NCBI RefSeq assembly: GCF_001500125.1 | Contig: NZ_LQIV01000034.1 | Span: 124,001-188,000 of the forward strand | Direction of reading: 5' to 3' | DNA: 64,000 bases | Source of the DNA: Mycobacterium sp. IS-1742 | Lineage (GTDB): Bacteria; Actinomycetota; Actinomycetes; Mycobacteriales; Mycobacteriaceae | Part shown: in pieces, positions 25,729-34,011 of the stretch | How positions within the stretch are numbered: position 1 is the stretch's first letter | How the letters are laid out: every line of letters begins with the position of its first letter | The notes under the pieces: model-generated | The model's database searches: none | Told to the model about the DNA's origin: nothing | The model's input: the letters and a program-made list of their open reading frames with translations, nothing else | Translations under genes and position numbers: made by a program

Positions 25729-26325
25729 ATGGCGACACGACTGACCGAACGATTCGACGAGGCGCTCTCCTACACATCGGCGTTGCACCGCACGCAGCAG
25801 CGCAAGGGCGGGGACGTGCCCTACGTGGGGCATCTGCTCTCGGTGGCGGGCCTGGTGATCGAGGCGGGCGGCACCGAGACCGAGGCGATCGCCGGGCTGC
25901 TGCACGACGCGGCCGAGGATCAGGGCGGGGAACAGACGCTCGACGAGATCCGGACGAGGTTCGGGGCGGAGGTCGCCGACATCGTCGAGGAGTGCAGCGA
26001 CACGATGGTCACGCCGAAGCCGCCGTGGCGGCAGCGCAAGGAGGACTACATCGCCGATCTGGGCAAGGCGTCGGACAGCGCAGTGCTGGTGTCACTGGCC
26101 GACAAACTCGACAACGCGCGGGCGATCCTGCGGGATCTGCGCCGGCTCGGGCCGCCGCTGTGGGAGCGGTTCAGCACCGCCGATCCGCAGGACCATCTCT
26201 GGTACTACAGGTCGCTGCTCGACGTGTACCGCCGGCGCAGCGAGAGCTGGCTGGTCGACGAGTTGGCGCGGGTGGTTCAGGACCTCGGGGAGGAGATCGG
26301 CCCCCCGGTCGCCGCGACGGTCTGA
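25729..26325 (+). CDS. HD-domain phosphohydrolase, RelA/SpoT hydrolase-like
   Basis: This 198-residue protein has the MESH1/SpoT-hydrolase-like pattern: H at HLLSVAGLVIEAGGTE, LLHDAAEDQGGEQTL (the HDxxED motif of ppGpp hydrolases, about residues 60-66), and VSLADKLDNARAILRDL (the second metal site with D). This supports a Mn-dependent phosphohydrolase acting on ppGpp or a related nucleotide, but the substrate is not shown. It shares a short divergent promoter region with recC. The last 49 bases overlap the 3' end of the MFS gene on the other strand. Confidence 0.8.
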   Translation: MATRLTERFDEALSYTSALHRTQQRKGGDVPYVGHLLSVAGLVIEAGGTETEAIAGLLHDAAEDQGGEQTLDEIRTRFGAEVADIVEECSDTMVTPKPPWRQRKEDYIADLGKASDSAVLVSLADKLDNARAILRDLRRLGPPLWERFSTADPQDHLWYYRSLLDVYRRRSESWLVDELARVVQDLGEEIGPPVAATV

Positions 26326-27545
26326 GGTCCGGTCAGCGCCGACGGGCGGCACAACAGCCCGACGCCCACCACCGACACCGCCGCGACCCCGAACGCCGCG
26401 AACACGTTCACCGCGTCGGCCGCCCCGCCCAGCACCGCCGCCGCAATCGGCCGCGATCCCAGGAACCCGACCAGCCACAGCGCCATGATGCGGCCGCGCA
26501 GCTCCTCCGGCGCCCGCTCCTGCACAACGGTGCTCAGCCCGGTCATCGCCCAGCCGAAGCCGAGACCCGCCAGCGCGAACCCCGCCACCGCCACCGGCGT
26601 GACCGTCCCGACCGCCAGCACCGCGCATCCGGCACACAGCAGCCACAGCCCGACCGACGACACCCACCCGGCCGCGATGCGCCCGCGCAGCAACGCCAGC
26701 ACCGCCATGCCCAGGGCCGCTCCGATGCCGAACACCGCCGACAGCGCGCCGACCAGGCGGGTGTCCCCGCCGAGCGCATCGGCCATCGACGGCGTCAGCG
26801 TGATCGACGGGTCGGCCGCGAAACCGACCGTCGTCACCGCCAGCAGCGCCAGGAACAGCGGCTTGTCGTGCCAGACGTACTTCAGCGCCGCGCGGACCCG
26901 GTAGTCCGCGCCCTCCCGGCGCACCGGGGGAGCGGGGAACCGGACCACCAGCAGGAACATCGCGAAGATCAGGTGCAGACCCGCGCTGACCGCGAATCCT
27001 TCGGCGTATCCGAGGTGCGCGGCCAGGTAGGCGCCGATCACCGGGCCGATCATCCGGCCGATGGTCATCGGAATGCTGTTGAGCGCCATGGCCGTCGACA
27101 GTTCGCCGCTGCGGATGAGGTTGGGCACGATCGACTGCATCGCCGGCCCGCCCACCACGAAGCCGATGCCGACGAGCAGGGTGCCGAGCAGCACCGCCGC
27201 GGCGGCCTGTTCCTCGGTGATCGCCAGCCACACCGCGATCGACCCCGAACCGACCAGGCACAGCAGACGGCCCAGCAGGATCTGGCGCGCCGGGTTGCCG
27301 GTGTCGGCCCACTTGCCGCTGGTCGGGCTGAAGATGAGCTGCGGCCCGAACTGCACGACGCCGACCAGACCGACCATCAGCGCCGAACCGGTCGCCTCGT
27401 ACATGACGATCGCCGAGATGATGCCGTGCGTCCAGACGGCGACGATCGAGAACATCTTGCCCCAGAACAGGGCGCCGAACACCGGGTCGAACATCAACCC
27501 GAGCGCGCCGCGGGCCTGCGGCGGTGCGGTGGCCTGTGCGGTCAT
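26277..27545 (-). CDS. Major facilitator superfamily exporter
   Basis: This 422-residue protein has about 12 predicted TM helices. MFS motifs include FSPTSGKWADTGNPARQILL (motif A-like) after helix 2 and ELRGRIMALWLVGFLGSRPI after the tenth. It belongs to the DHA-like/enterobactin-exporter-like (TMEM180/MFS_3) group of actinobacteria. It is translationally coupled by ATGA to the MarR regulator before it, a common arrangement for drug or metabolite efflux. The substrate is not readable. The last 49 bases are antisense to the HD gene end. Confidence 0.85.
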   Translation of the reverse strand: MTAQATAPPQARGALGLMFDPVFGALFWGKMFSIVAVWTHGIISAIVMYEATGSALMVGLVGVVQFGPQLIFSPTSGKWADTGNPARQILLGRLLCLVGSGSIAVWLAITEEQAAAAVLLGTLLVGIGFVVGGPAMQSIVPNLIRSGELSTAMALNSIPMTIGRMIGPVIGAYLAAHLGYAEGFAVSAGLHLIFAMFLLVVRFPAPPVRREGADYRVRAALKYVWHDKPLFLALLAVTTVGFAADPSITLTPSMADALGGDTRLVGALSAVFGIGAALGMAVLALLRGRIAAGWVSSVGLWLLCAGCAVLAVGTVTPVAVAGFALAGLGFGWAMTGLSTVVQERAPEELRGRIMALWLVGFLGSRPIAAAVLGGAADAVNVFAAFGVAAVSVVGVGLLCRPSALTGPQTVAATGGPISSPRS

Positions 27546-28018
27546 GCCCGCACCCCGCGTTCGAAGTCCACGACGAGCCGGTCGAGCAGTCCGACCAGCG
27601 CGTCGACGTCGGTGTCGGGCCAGCCGGACACCACGTCGGCGACGATCTCGCGGCGACGGTCGGTGACGGCGGCCAGCGCGGCGCGCCCGGCATCGGTCAG
27701 GACCAGCACGCAGCGGCGCTGATCGTCGGCGGCGAGGGTCTTCGTCAACAGCCCGGCGGCGACGACGGATCCGACGGTCCGGCTGGCCGTCGAATGTTCC
27801 ACGGCCATGTACTCGGCGACATCGCCGATGGATGCCCCGCGGCCGCTCGTCTCACACTGCTCGACGGCGCGCAGGACCCGGAGCGTCGAGACCGTGGTCA
27901 CCGGTTCGGTGTGGTCGAGCAGCTGCCGCCGCCACTCGGGCCGCTGCCGGATGACGTGGATCCGGGTGAGCAGCTCGTCGAGATGGTCGTAGCGGGAAGA
28001 CGGCACGGTTATATGCAT
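27542..28018 (-). CDS. MarR-family transcriptional regulator
   Basis: This 158-residue protein has a winged HTH with the recognisable IGDVAEYMAVEHSTASRTVG (recognition helix) and wing KTLAADDQRRCVLVLTDAGR, flanked by dimerisation helices. It controls the MFS gene with which it shares an ATGA overlap. The ATG lies inside a palindrome-rich region (28012-28033), so autoregulation by operator binding over the start is likely. There is little or no 5' leader. Confidence 0.88.
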   Translation of the reverse strand: MHITVPSSRYDHLDELLTRIHVIRQRPEWRRQLLDHTEPVTTVSTLRVLRAVEQCETSGRGASIGDVAEYMAVEHSTASRTVGSVVAAGLLTKTLAADDQRRCVLVLTDAGRAALAAVTDRRREIVADVVSGWPDTDVDALVGLLDRLVVDFERGVRA

Positions 28019-28033
28019 AGCACATACATGTAT
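28012..28033. promoter_or_regulatory. Candidate MarR operator in divergent intergenic region
   Basis: Two short perfect palindromes, TATGCATA (28012-28019) and ATACATGTAT (28024-28033), lie side by side and cover the start codon of marR. They form an A/T-rich island in G/C-rich DNA, typical for MarR-family operators. The divergent flavoprotein gene begins 58 bases away and could share control. Confidence 0.5.
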
Positions 28034-28090
28034 CCGGACACCACGTCCGAACAGCGCATAACCGGGCGACGGCGGTGGTACTCCCCGGGA

Positions 28091-29245
28091 GTGGCAACGT
28101 CGTCAGGGTTGATCGCCGTCGGCAGCGGACCGGCCGGGCTCAGCGCGGCCGCGGCGTTCCGCGAGCGGCATCCGCATCTGCGCGTGCAGATCCTCACCGC
28201 CGACCCCGCGATGCCCTATGCCAAGCCGCCGCTGAGCAAAGACTTCCTCTGCGGTCGCGACCAGCACGTGGACCTCCACACGCCCGACTGGTTCGACAAG
28301 CGGCGCCTCGAACTGATCCGCGGCATCACCGTCGACCACATCGACCTCGACGCCCGCGAGGTGATCACCCGCGGCGGGCGGCGCTACCCGTACTGGAGCC
28401 TGGTCCTCGCACCCGGCGCCGCGCCCGTCCCCCTCGAGGTGCCCGGCGCCGCGAACGCGCTGCAGCTGCGTTCGCTCGCGGACGCCGTCGCCGTCCGCAT
28501 GACCGCGCTGCAGGCCCGCACCGCCGTGGTGATCGGCGGTGGGCTGATCGGGTGCGAGGCGGCGGCGTGTCTGGCGGCCAACGGGATCGCCACGACCATG
28601 GTGGCCGGCGAACCGGTGCCGCTGCAGCGCCGGTTCGGCCTCGACGCGGGTGAGCGTATCGCGAAGCTGTTGTCGGACAACGGCGTCCGGTTCACCGGCC
28701 CCTCGCGGGTGGTGGAGGTGCACGAGGACGGCGTGCTCCTCGACGACGGCGGCGCGCTCGACGGCGACCTCGTCGTCGCCGCAACCGGGGTGCGCCCGGA
28801 CGCCCGGTTGGCCGAGGCGGCGGGGATCCGCACCCGGGACGGGCGGATCGTCGTCAACGAGCACATGCACACGTCGGCGCCCAACGTCTTCGCCGCGGGC
28901 GACGTCGCGCTGGCGTTCAACGTCACCGCGGGCAGGCCGATCCCGACCGAACACTGGCGCGATGCGGCCGACCAGGGGGAGATCGCCGGTGCTTCCGCCG
29001 CCGGATATCCCACCGACTGGGCCAAGGTGCCGGGGTTCCACTGCGCGATCGGCGCGGCCCGGCTCAAGTACCGCGGCTGGGGTGTTCCGTACGAGCACAG
29101 CCGGCTCGTCGACCACCGCGACGGCTTCACGGTCTGGTACGAGGCGGGCGGTGAGGTGGTCGGGGTGCTCAGCCTCAACGCCGACGACGACTACCGGCTG
29201 GCCGCCGATCTGGTGGGCACCCACTCGCCGCTCCAGGTGCGGTGA
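28091..29245 (+). CDS. FAD-dependent pyridine nucleotide-disulfide-type oxidoreductase
   Basis: This 384-residue flavoprotein starts at GTG (CCGGGA upstream) with LIAVGSGPAGLSAAAAF, the FAD-binding GxGxxG. A second VVIGGGLIGCEAAACLAANG (NAD(P)-binding) is at about 155, and NVFAAGDVAL (FAD second site) at about 280. A C-terminal domain (GFHCAIGAARLKYRGWG) follows. The arrangement fits ferredoxin/rubredoxin reductases. No ferredoxin or P450 gene is beside it. An earlier ATG at 28028 would add 21 residues but has no ribosome site. The 3' end overlaps the next minus-strand gene by 55 bases. Confidence 0.82.
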   Translation: MATSSGLIAVGSGPAGLSAAAAFRERHPHLRVQILTADPAMPYAKPPLSKDFLCGRDQHVDLHTPDWFDKRRLELIRGITVDHIDLDAREVITRGGRRYPYWSLVLAPGAAPVPLEVPGAANALQLRSLADAVAVRMTALQARTAVVIGGGLIGCEAAACLAANGIATTMVAGEPVPLQRRFGLDAGERIAKLLSDNGVRFTGPSRVVEVHEDGVLLDDGGALDGDLVVAATGVRPDARLAEAAGIRTRDGRIVVNEHMHTSAPNVFAAGDVALAFNVTAGRPIPTEHWRDAADQGEIAGASAAGYPTDWAKVPGFHCAIGAARLKYRGWGVPYEHSRLVDHRDGFTVWYEAGGEVVGVLSLNADDDYRLAADLVGTHSPLQVR

Positions 29246-30072
29246 GCACGGGACATGAGCGCCGCCCGCGCTCGTGACCGGACGATCCGGAGGCTTCGCC
29301 ACGGATGTGCGCGAATGTGCAACCAGCCGAGGCGTTGCACCAGTTCCTCGGTCTCGAGCCGCTGCACCTGTGAGTATCTCTCGAGCTGGTCGTCGGACTC
29401 GAAGCTGATTCCGACCTTCGCGAATTCCCAGCCCATGGCGATGCGCGCCGCCCAGTGTTTGTCCTCGAGCTGGATGCCCGTACTCGGTCTCGGCAGGCCG
29501 GCGTCGGTGAGGAACAGTCGAGTGATTGTCTCCTCCCGAGACCGGGCGCCGCCGTCCATCAGCCCGACGGCTTCCCGAGCCGCGGGGATCCCGCGCATGC
29601 CCGGGTAGCGGGCTGCCAGCGCCTGAACCTCCGCGGCCGTCACACCCGACGCGGCCGCCAGCGCGTCGAGCACGGCCACCGCCTCGACCCGGGGCAAACG
29701 GCGGCCGAGATCGAGAGCGGTGCGGGCCGGAGAGGTGAGGAGGAGTTCGGCTCCGTAGCGGCGGATCTCGTCCGGGGCGATGCGTTCGTCGTGGATCTCG
29801 ACACCGTGTGCGGATCTGCGGTGCCTGCCGATCACCTCGATGTCATGGTTCTCGAGGGCCCACCGGACGCCGTGCCAATAGGCGGCGGCCCGGCCGGCGA
29901 TCACGCCCTTCCGTCCTGTCCAGAGGAACGCGGCCACGGCTCTGGCGTGAGGTGTGGGGGGAGCGCCTCTGGGCAGGTAGATGTTCGGGTGGATCGCGGT
30001 GTAGTTCCACCGTAACGCGGCCCGCGTCAGCCGCCCTGCGGCGATCTCCTCGGAACCCACGATCGGGTACAT
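29191..30072 (-). CDS. AbiEi-/DUF559-like hypothetical protein
   Basis: This 293-residue protein starts MYPIVGSEEIAAGRLTRAAL, with a winged-helix-like N-terminus and PNIYLPRGAPPTPHARAVAA, as in mycobacterial AbiEi-like proteins. Its C-terminal part GWEFAKVGISFESDDQLERY, then GWLHIRAHPWRSL, resembles the DUF559/Vsr-like endonuclease end (usually VAVEYDGDHHR), but the acidic motif is degenerate. Many copies of such proteins exist in actinobacterial genomes; no partner toxin gene (AbiEii) is adjacent, so a toxin-antitoxin role cannot be claimed. The 3' end overlaps the flavoprotein gene. Confidence 0.7.
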   Translation of the reverse strand: MYPIVGSEEIAAGRLTRAALRWNYTAIHPNIYLPRGAPPTPHARAVAAFLWTGRKGVIAGRAAAYWHGVRWALENHDIEVIGRHRRSAHGVEIHDERIAPDEIRRYGAELLLTSPARTALDLGRRLPRVEAVAVLDALAAASGVTAAEVQALAARYPGMRGIPAAREAVGLMDGGARSREETITRLFLTDAGLPRPSTGIQLEDKHWAARIAMGWEFAKVGISFESDDQLERYSQVQRLETEELVQRLGWLHIRAHPWRSLRIVRSRARAALMSRAHRTWSGEWVPTRSAASR

Positions 30073-30140
30073 GCCGCGATGATGACCGGCCTCACCGACA
30101 AGCCGGCGGTTCAGGGCGAGGGAGCCTTTCTCGATGCTGT

Positions 30141-30213
30141 GCCCGTTGTCGACGACAGGGCTGTGGTGGGGCGGCAGGGACGGGAATCGACGACCGTGGT
30201 GTCGACAACGGGC
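30141..30213. repeat. Inverted repeat with 13-base perfect arms
   Basis: GCCCGTTGTCGAC (30141-30153) and GTCGACAACGGGC (30201-30213) are exact reverse complements separated by 47 bases, between the corA 3' end and the start of the AbiEi-like gene, both on minus. It could be a terminator with a large loop, a protein-binding pair of sites or a small mobile remnant. No open frame covers it. Confidence 0.5.
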
Positions 30214-30240
30214 CCAGGGCGCGTGAAGCGATGCCGAACC

Positions 30241-31236
30241 TCAGAGCCAGTCGCGGCGCTTGAACATCACGTAGAGGATCGCGACCAGCAGCATGATCAG
30301 CACCGAACTGGTGATGAACCCCGCGACCGTCTCGATCCCCGGATAGGTGACGTTCTGGCCGTAGAAGCCGGTGATGGCCGTCGGCACCGCGATGATCGCC
30401 GCCCAGCCGGTCAGCTTCTTCATCACCATGTTGAGCCGGGCGTCCTGTAGCGACAGGTTCGTCTCGAAGACGGTCGTGATCATGTCGCGCAACGACTCGG
30501 TCCATTCCGACGCGCGCAGCACGTGGTCGTAGAGGTCGGCGTAGCGCGGGTCGAGCTCGGGCGAGGTTTTCGCGTCGAAGCGGCGGTGCTGGATCGAATT
30601 GACCACCTCACGCATCGGAAGCACCACCCGCCGCAGGTGCACGAGGTCCTTCCGTAGCTGAAACGTCCTGCGCTGCAGCCCACCTGGCAGCTTCGCGTCG
30701 GAGAACAGCGCGTCCTCGACCTCCTCGATGGCGTCGTCGAGGTACTGCACCGCCGTGAAATGGCTGTCGACCACCGTGTCGAGCAGGGCGTGCACCAGTG
30801 CGCCGATGCCGAACTCCTGCCCGCCGAGTTCGTCGAACCGCTCGGAGACCGCGTCGATGTCGAAGTCCGCCGACAACCGCACGGTGATCAGCCCCTGCGG
30901 CAGCACGAACCCGGAGATGCGGTGCACCGCCAGCGTGGAGTCGGTGTCGCTGTCCGGCTCGTGGGTGTCGACGCTGTAGACGGTGAAGAACGTGTGCGTC
31001 GGATAGACGGTGGCCTTGGTGCGTTCGGCTTCGGCGACCGCGTCCTCGACGGCCCACGCGTTGAGGCCGAGTTCGTGGGCGAGGTCCTTGAGGATGGCGT
31101 GGTCGGAGGCGTAGACATCCGCCCAGACGAGGGTGCCCGGTTCGGCGAGGTAGTCGGATATCCCGGCGAACTCGAACTCGTCCTGCGGTTCCCCGTTCCG
31201 CCACACGCGCCCACGGACGTCACTCACGGCGCCCAT
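30241..31236 (-). CDS. corA: CorA-family divalent cation transporter
   Basis: This 331-residue protein has a long cytoplasmic domain with alpha-helical stalk (VLPMREVVNSIQHRRFDAKT) and two C-terminal TM helices, the first ending in GFYGQN at 290-295. The classical motif is GMN; YGQN occurs in many actinobacterial members. The very C-terminal basic tail FKRRDWL is typical. It probably moves Mg2+ (or Co/Ni) across the inner membrane as a pentamer. Its start region is 76 bases from a divergent small membrane protein gene, with a CRP-like site between them. Confidence 0.88.
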   Translation of the reverse strand: MGAVSDVRGRVWRNGEPQDEFEFAGISDYLAEPGTLVWADVYASDHAILKDLAHELGLNAWAVEDAVAEAERTKATVYPTHTFFTVYSVDTHEPDSDTDSTLAVHRISGFVLPQGLITVRLSADFDIDAVSERFDELGGQEFGIGALVHALLDTVVDSHFTAVQYLDDAIEEVEDALFSDAKLPGGLQRRTFQLRKDLVHLRRVVLPMREVVNSIQHRRFDAKTSPELDPRYADLYDHVLRASEWTESLRDMITTVFETNLSLQDARLNMVMKKLTGWAAIIAVPTAITGFYGQNVTYPGIETVAGFITSSVLIMLLVAILYVMFKRRDWL

Positions 31237-31254
31237 CTTGTCAGGAAGACGTCA

Positions 31255-31270
31255 TGTGACGTGCATCACT
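31255..31270. promoter_or_regulatory. CRP-like site between corA and a small membrane-protein gene
   Basis: TGTGA at 31255-31259 and TCACT at 31266-31270 are separated by six bases (CGTGCA), a near match to the CRP consensus TGTGA-N6-TCACA. It is 43 bases before the plus-strand ATG at 31313 and 19 bases beyond the minus-strand corA start codon. It may affect one or both genes. Confidence 0.5.
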
Positions 31271-31312
31271 TCGGGCGTAGCCTGGGGTATCCCTCGAAGA
31301 AAGAAGGATGCG

Positions 31313-31621
31313 ATGAAGGGCGCGCATCACGATCCCATCGACCATTCGCGGACCTACCAGCCCCGCGCGGGCGAATCGTTCATCGACACTCTCTGGTTTC
31401 CCGGGCTGGTGTTGATCGCGCTCGGCGTCATCGGGCTGGCCGCCATCGTGGCCTCGGCCGCGTACGGAGAGACCAGCCTGGTGCTCCCGCTCGCGTTGGT
31501 CACCGGCGCCGTGGTCACCGCGGGTGGTGGCCTGATCGCACTCGAGCACCGCCGCGTGCTGCGCATCGAACGGCTCTGGCGCAGCCAGCATTCGGACGCC
31601 ACGCACCGGCCCGCCGCCTAA
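31313..31621 (+). CDS. Small membrane protein of unknown function (102 residues)
   Basis: It starts MKGAHHDPIDHSRTYQPRAG, then has two TM segments, LVLIALGVIGLAAIVASAAY and LVLPLALVTGAVVTAGGGLI, and a basic cytoplasmic tail HRRVLRIERLWRSQ. The ATG has GAAGGA upstream. A CRP-like site lies before the gene. The 3' end overlaps the stop of the HD-GYP gene on the other strand by 4 bases. No family recognised. Confidence 0.72.
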   Translation: MKGAHHDPIDHSRTYQPRAGESFIDTLWFPGLVLIALGVIGLAAIVASAAYGETSLVLPLALVTGAVVTAGGGLIALEHRRVLRIERLWRSQHSDATHRPAA

Positions 31622-33198
31622 CCGGGGCGCCCGAGGAGTCCGTGCTCGAGGGCGTACAGGCTCGCCGCGACGCGGTTGGACACCCCGATCTTGGCGTACG
31701 TGCGCTCGACATGGTTGCGTGCGGTCTTCTCGCTGATGACGAGCCTCGCCGCGATCTCCCTGTTCGTCGCGCCCTGAGCCACCAGGCACAGCACCTCGGC
31801 TTCGCGCGCGGTCAGCGCACCGGATCGTGCCCTGGGCCGGACCGGTTGGCCCGCGGCGTGCAGCACCGCCTCGGCGGCGGCCGGATCCAGTCCGCCGTCG
31901 CGCACCCGCTGCTGCACCCGTCGCGCCGCGTCACCGGCCGCCATCTGCGCACGGTACGGCCGAGGCTCGCACGCCGCCTGAAACGCCACGGCCGCCGCCA
32001 GCACCCGATCGGGCACCGTGAGCTCCCGGGCACCGAGCCCCCGCGGGTACCCGGCGCCGTCGAGACGCTCGTGGTGGTTCGCCGCGACCGACGCCACCTG
32101 CCCGAGACCGGGCACCTGGCGCAGTATCCGCTCGGTCAGGTACGGATGCAATCGCACCCGTTCGAACTCAGCCGTGCTCAGCGCCGACGCCTTCGACCAC
32201 ACCTGGTTGGACACCCCGATGCGGCCGACGTCGTGGAGGTGGCCGGCCCGGCGCGTCGACGCCACCGCCTCGGCGTCGAGGCCCAGCACGCCGGCCGCGG
32301 ACTCCGCCAGCGCGGCGACCGCACGCGAATGTCCGGCCGTGAAAGGACATTTGAGGTCGACGAAGTCGCCGAGCGCGATCAGCAGGGCATCGAGGCCGGG
32401 TGCGTCGAGCCGGGCGTGCCGGTCCGGCGCCTGTTGCAGCGCTGTCGCCCACACGGTCGTGGGCATCGCCAGCACCGCGTCGGGATCGGCGACGAACGCG
32501 TCGACGACCGCGGGGTCGAATTGGCCGCCGCGGCGGCTGCGGGCCATCGCCACCGCACCCTCCACGCCGTGGTCGCGGTGATGCACCTCCACCAGATCCG
32601 CGAACTGCGCCACCCGCATCTCGACGGGGATCGCGTCTCCGGCGGCGCCGCCGGGCAGTCCGCCGCCGTCGAAGCGTTCGAAGGTGTACCCGAGCACCCG
32701 CTGCACGTCGTCGTCCAGGCCGATCCGCTCGGCCAGCATCGACGCCGACGCGCAGTGGGAGTGGATGAGCCGCGAGATGTTGCCCCGCGCATCGGCATAC
32801 AGCGCCGCCGCGGTCCGCAGCCGCTGCAGCAGCGGTTCGCCGTGGGCGATGTTGGCCAGCAGAAAGCGCTGATACGGCAGCCCGGACCAGTCGACGAGAT
32901 ACGACGCCCGGCGCACCGCGATGTCGTCGCCGAACCACCGCGCGTACTCGTGCGAGTCGGCGTGGCAGCCGATCCACATGATCAGCGTCGCGTAGTACAC
33001 GCAATCACGTTGTGCCCGTGTGAGTCCCAGGCGGTCGGCGAGCCGGGTGGCGATCAGCGCCGAACGCAGCATGTGCTCGGCGGGCTGGCCGAGGCCGAGG
33101 TCGATGGCCACCGACAGGGCCGCGAGGACCTCCGCCCGTGTCGGGAGTCCCGCGGCCTGCACGCGACTGGTCACGAGCTGATTGTGCGCCGTCGTCAT
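31618..33198 (-). CDS. HD-GYP domain protein fused to a LuxR-type HTH
   Basis: This 526-residue protein has an N-terminal degenerate HD-like half (FERFDGGGLPGG at 173-184, with no HD pair). A full HD-GYP follows in the second half: GHLHDVGRIGVSNQVW (319-334, H322-D323) and NHHERLDGAGYPRGL (374-388, the GYP). A C-terminal LuxR HTH is at about 458-520 (LTAREAEVLCLVAQGATNRE, VISEKTARNHVERTYAKIG). HD-GYP domains hydrolyse cyclic-di-GMP, so this could be a transcription factor that senses or degrades it. It begins 10 bases after the upstream hypothetical gene ends, so they form an operon. Confidence 0.85.
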   Translation of the reverse strand: MTTAHNQLVTSRVQAAGLPTRAEVLAALSVAIDLGLGQPAEHMLRSALIATRLADRLGLTRAQRDCVYYATLIMWIGCHADSHEYARWFGDDIAVRRASYLVDWSGLPYQRFLLANIAHGEPLLQRLRTAAALYADARGNISRLIHSHCASASMLAERIGLDDDVQRVLGYTFERFDGGGLPGGAAGDAIPVEMRVAQFADLVEVHHRDHGVEGAVAMARSRRGGQFDPAVVDAFVADPDAVLAMPTTVWATALQQAPDRHARLDAPGLDALLIALGDFVDLKCPFTAGHSRAVAALAESAAGVLGLDAEAVASTRRAGHLHDVGRIGVSNQVWSKASALSTAEFERVRLHPYLTERILRQVPGLGQVASVAANHHERLDGAGYPRGLGARELTVPDRVLAAAVAFQAACEPRPYRAQMAAGDAARRVQQRVRDGGLDPAAAEAVLHAAGQPVRPRARSGALTAREAEVLCLVAQGATNREIAARLVISEKTARNHVERTYAKIGVSNRVAASLYALEHGLLGRPG

Positions 33199-33208
33199 GG
33201 CCCGGTCA

Positions 33209-33949
33209 TCAGGTCAGCGAAAGCCGGTCGGCGTCACGATGCCGGTGAGTGTCGAACGGGTCGAACAGGCCCTGCCCGACGACGCAGATGCCGCGCTGCG
33301 GCAGCCGGAAGTCGGCCAGCCGGGCCTGCTGTGGCAGTGCCCCGGTCGGTCCGAGATCCTCACCGCGCACCGTCGCGGTGGAGCCGGCGACCACCCACAC
33401 ACGCTTGGGGCCGATGCGGAAGTGCTGGCCGTTGGACGACGTGCCCGTCAGCCGGATGCTGCCCGCGCCGAGGACCGGGCCGACCGCGCGGCCGAGGATG
33501 CCGAGCGCGGCGCGGTTGGTCCACGTCCGGGCGGGCAGCCGGGTGCCGACGGCCGTGAGGGCCTTGGTCGCGGACGTGGCGGCGATGTCGACCCGCCACC
33601 GCAGGACGTCGGGGATCGAGATGTCCAGCGTCCAGGGTGTCGTCCACGTCGCGGTGATGTCGCAGACGACGGGGTCGACGGTGGTGGCGGAGCTGAAGTA
33701 GCGCGAACAGCTCTGTGCGCCGGGCGTGGTGGCGTAGAACGTCCACACGCCGTCGGGGGTGCGGTGCCACACCGACAGGTAGGCGGGGGAGAACGACGTC
33801 GCGGGGAAGTCGCGGTAGGCGAGGTAGTGGCCGCTGGTGAACGGCAGGCCCATCACGCCGAAGCCGACGACGCGCTCGTCGTCACCGTCGGGGAGGGGTT
33901 GGGTCGCGGTCGCCTGGGCGGCCGCCTGGGGAGTGGGTTGTGTGGTCAT
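33209..33949 (-). CDS. Protein of unknown function
   Basis: This 246-residue protein starts MTTQPTPQAAAQATATQPLP, then shows FGVMGLPFTSGHYLAYRDFP and SVWHRTPDGVWTFYATTPG, resembling a beta-rich ligand-binding fold (no named family). It has no TM or signal segment. A conserved-looking end GICVVGQGLFDPFDTHRHRD is notable. It lies 10 bases before the HD-GYP/LuxR gene in the same direction, suggesting a functional link to that regulator. I do not recognise it. Confidence 0.65.
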   Translation of the reverse strand: MTTQPTPQAAAQATATQPLPDGDDERVVGFGVMGLPFTSGHYLAYRDFPATSFSPAYLSVWHRTPDGVWTFYATTPGAQSCSRYFSSATTVDPVVCDITATWTTPWTLDISIPDVLRWRVDIAATSATKALTAVGTRLPARTWTNRAALGILGRAVGPVLGAGSIRLTGTSSNGQHFRIGPKRVWVVAGSTATVRGEDLGPTGALPQQARLADFRLPQRGICVVGQGLFDPFDTHRHRDADRLSLT

Positions 33950-34011
33950 GCCACCGATGCTGCGGCGGGGGACCCCCGGCGGGCATGGGGCATTCGCCTC
34001 AACTACACGGC

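Noticed and set aside
29191..30072. AbiE toxin-antitoxin pair
   Set aside because: Only an AbiEi-like protein is present; no AbiEii toxin gene is adjacent.
31237..31312. Mg2+ riboswitch (M-box or ykoK type) for corA
   Set aside because: The corA leader is too short and shows no conserved helices.
30760..33558. 932-residue plus-strand frame over corA and the HD-GYP gene
   Set aside because: Crosses several genes with good motifs on the other strand; composition is that of a shadow.
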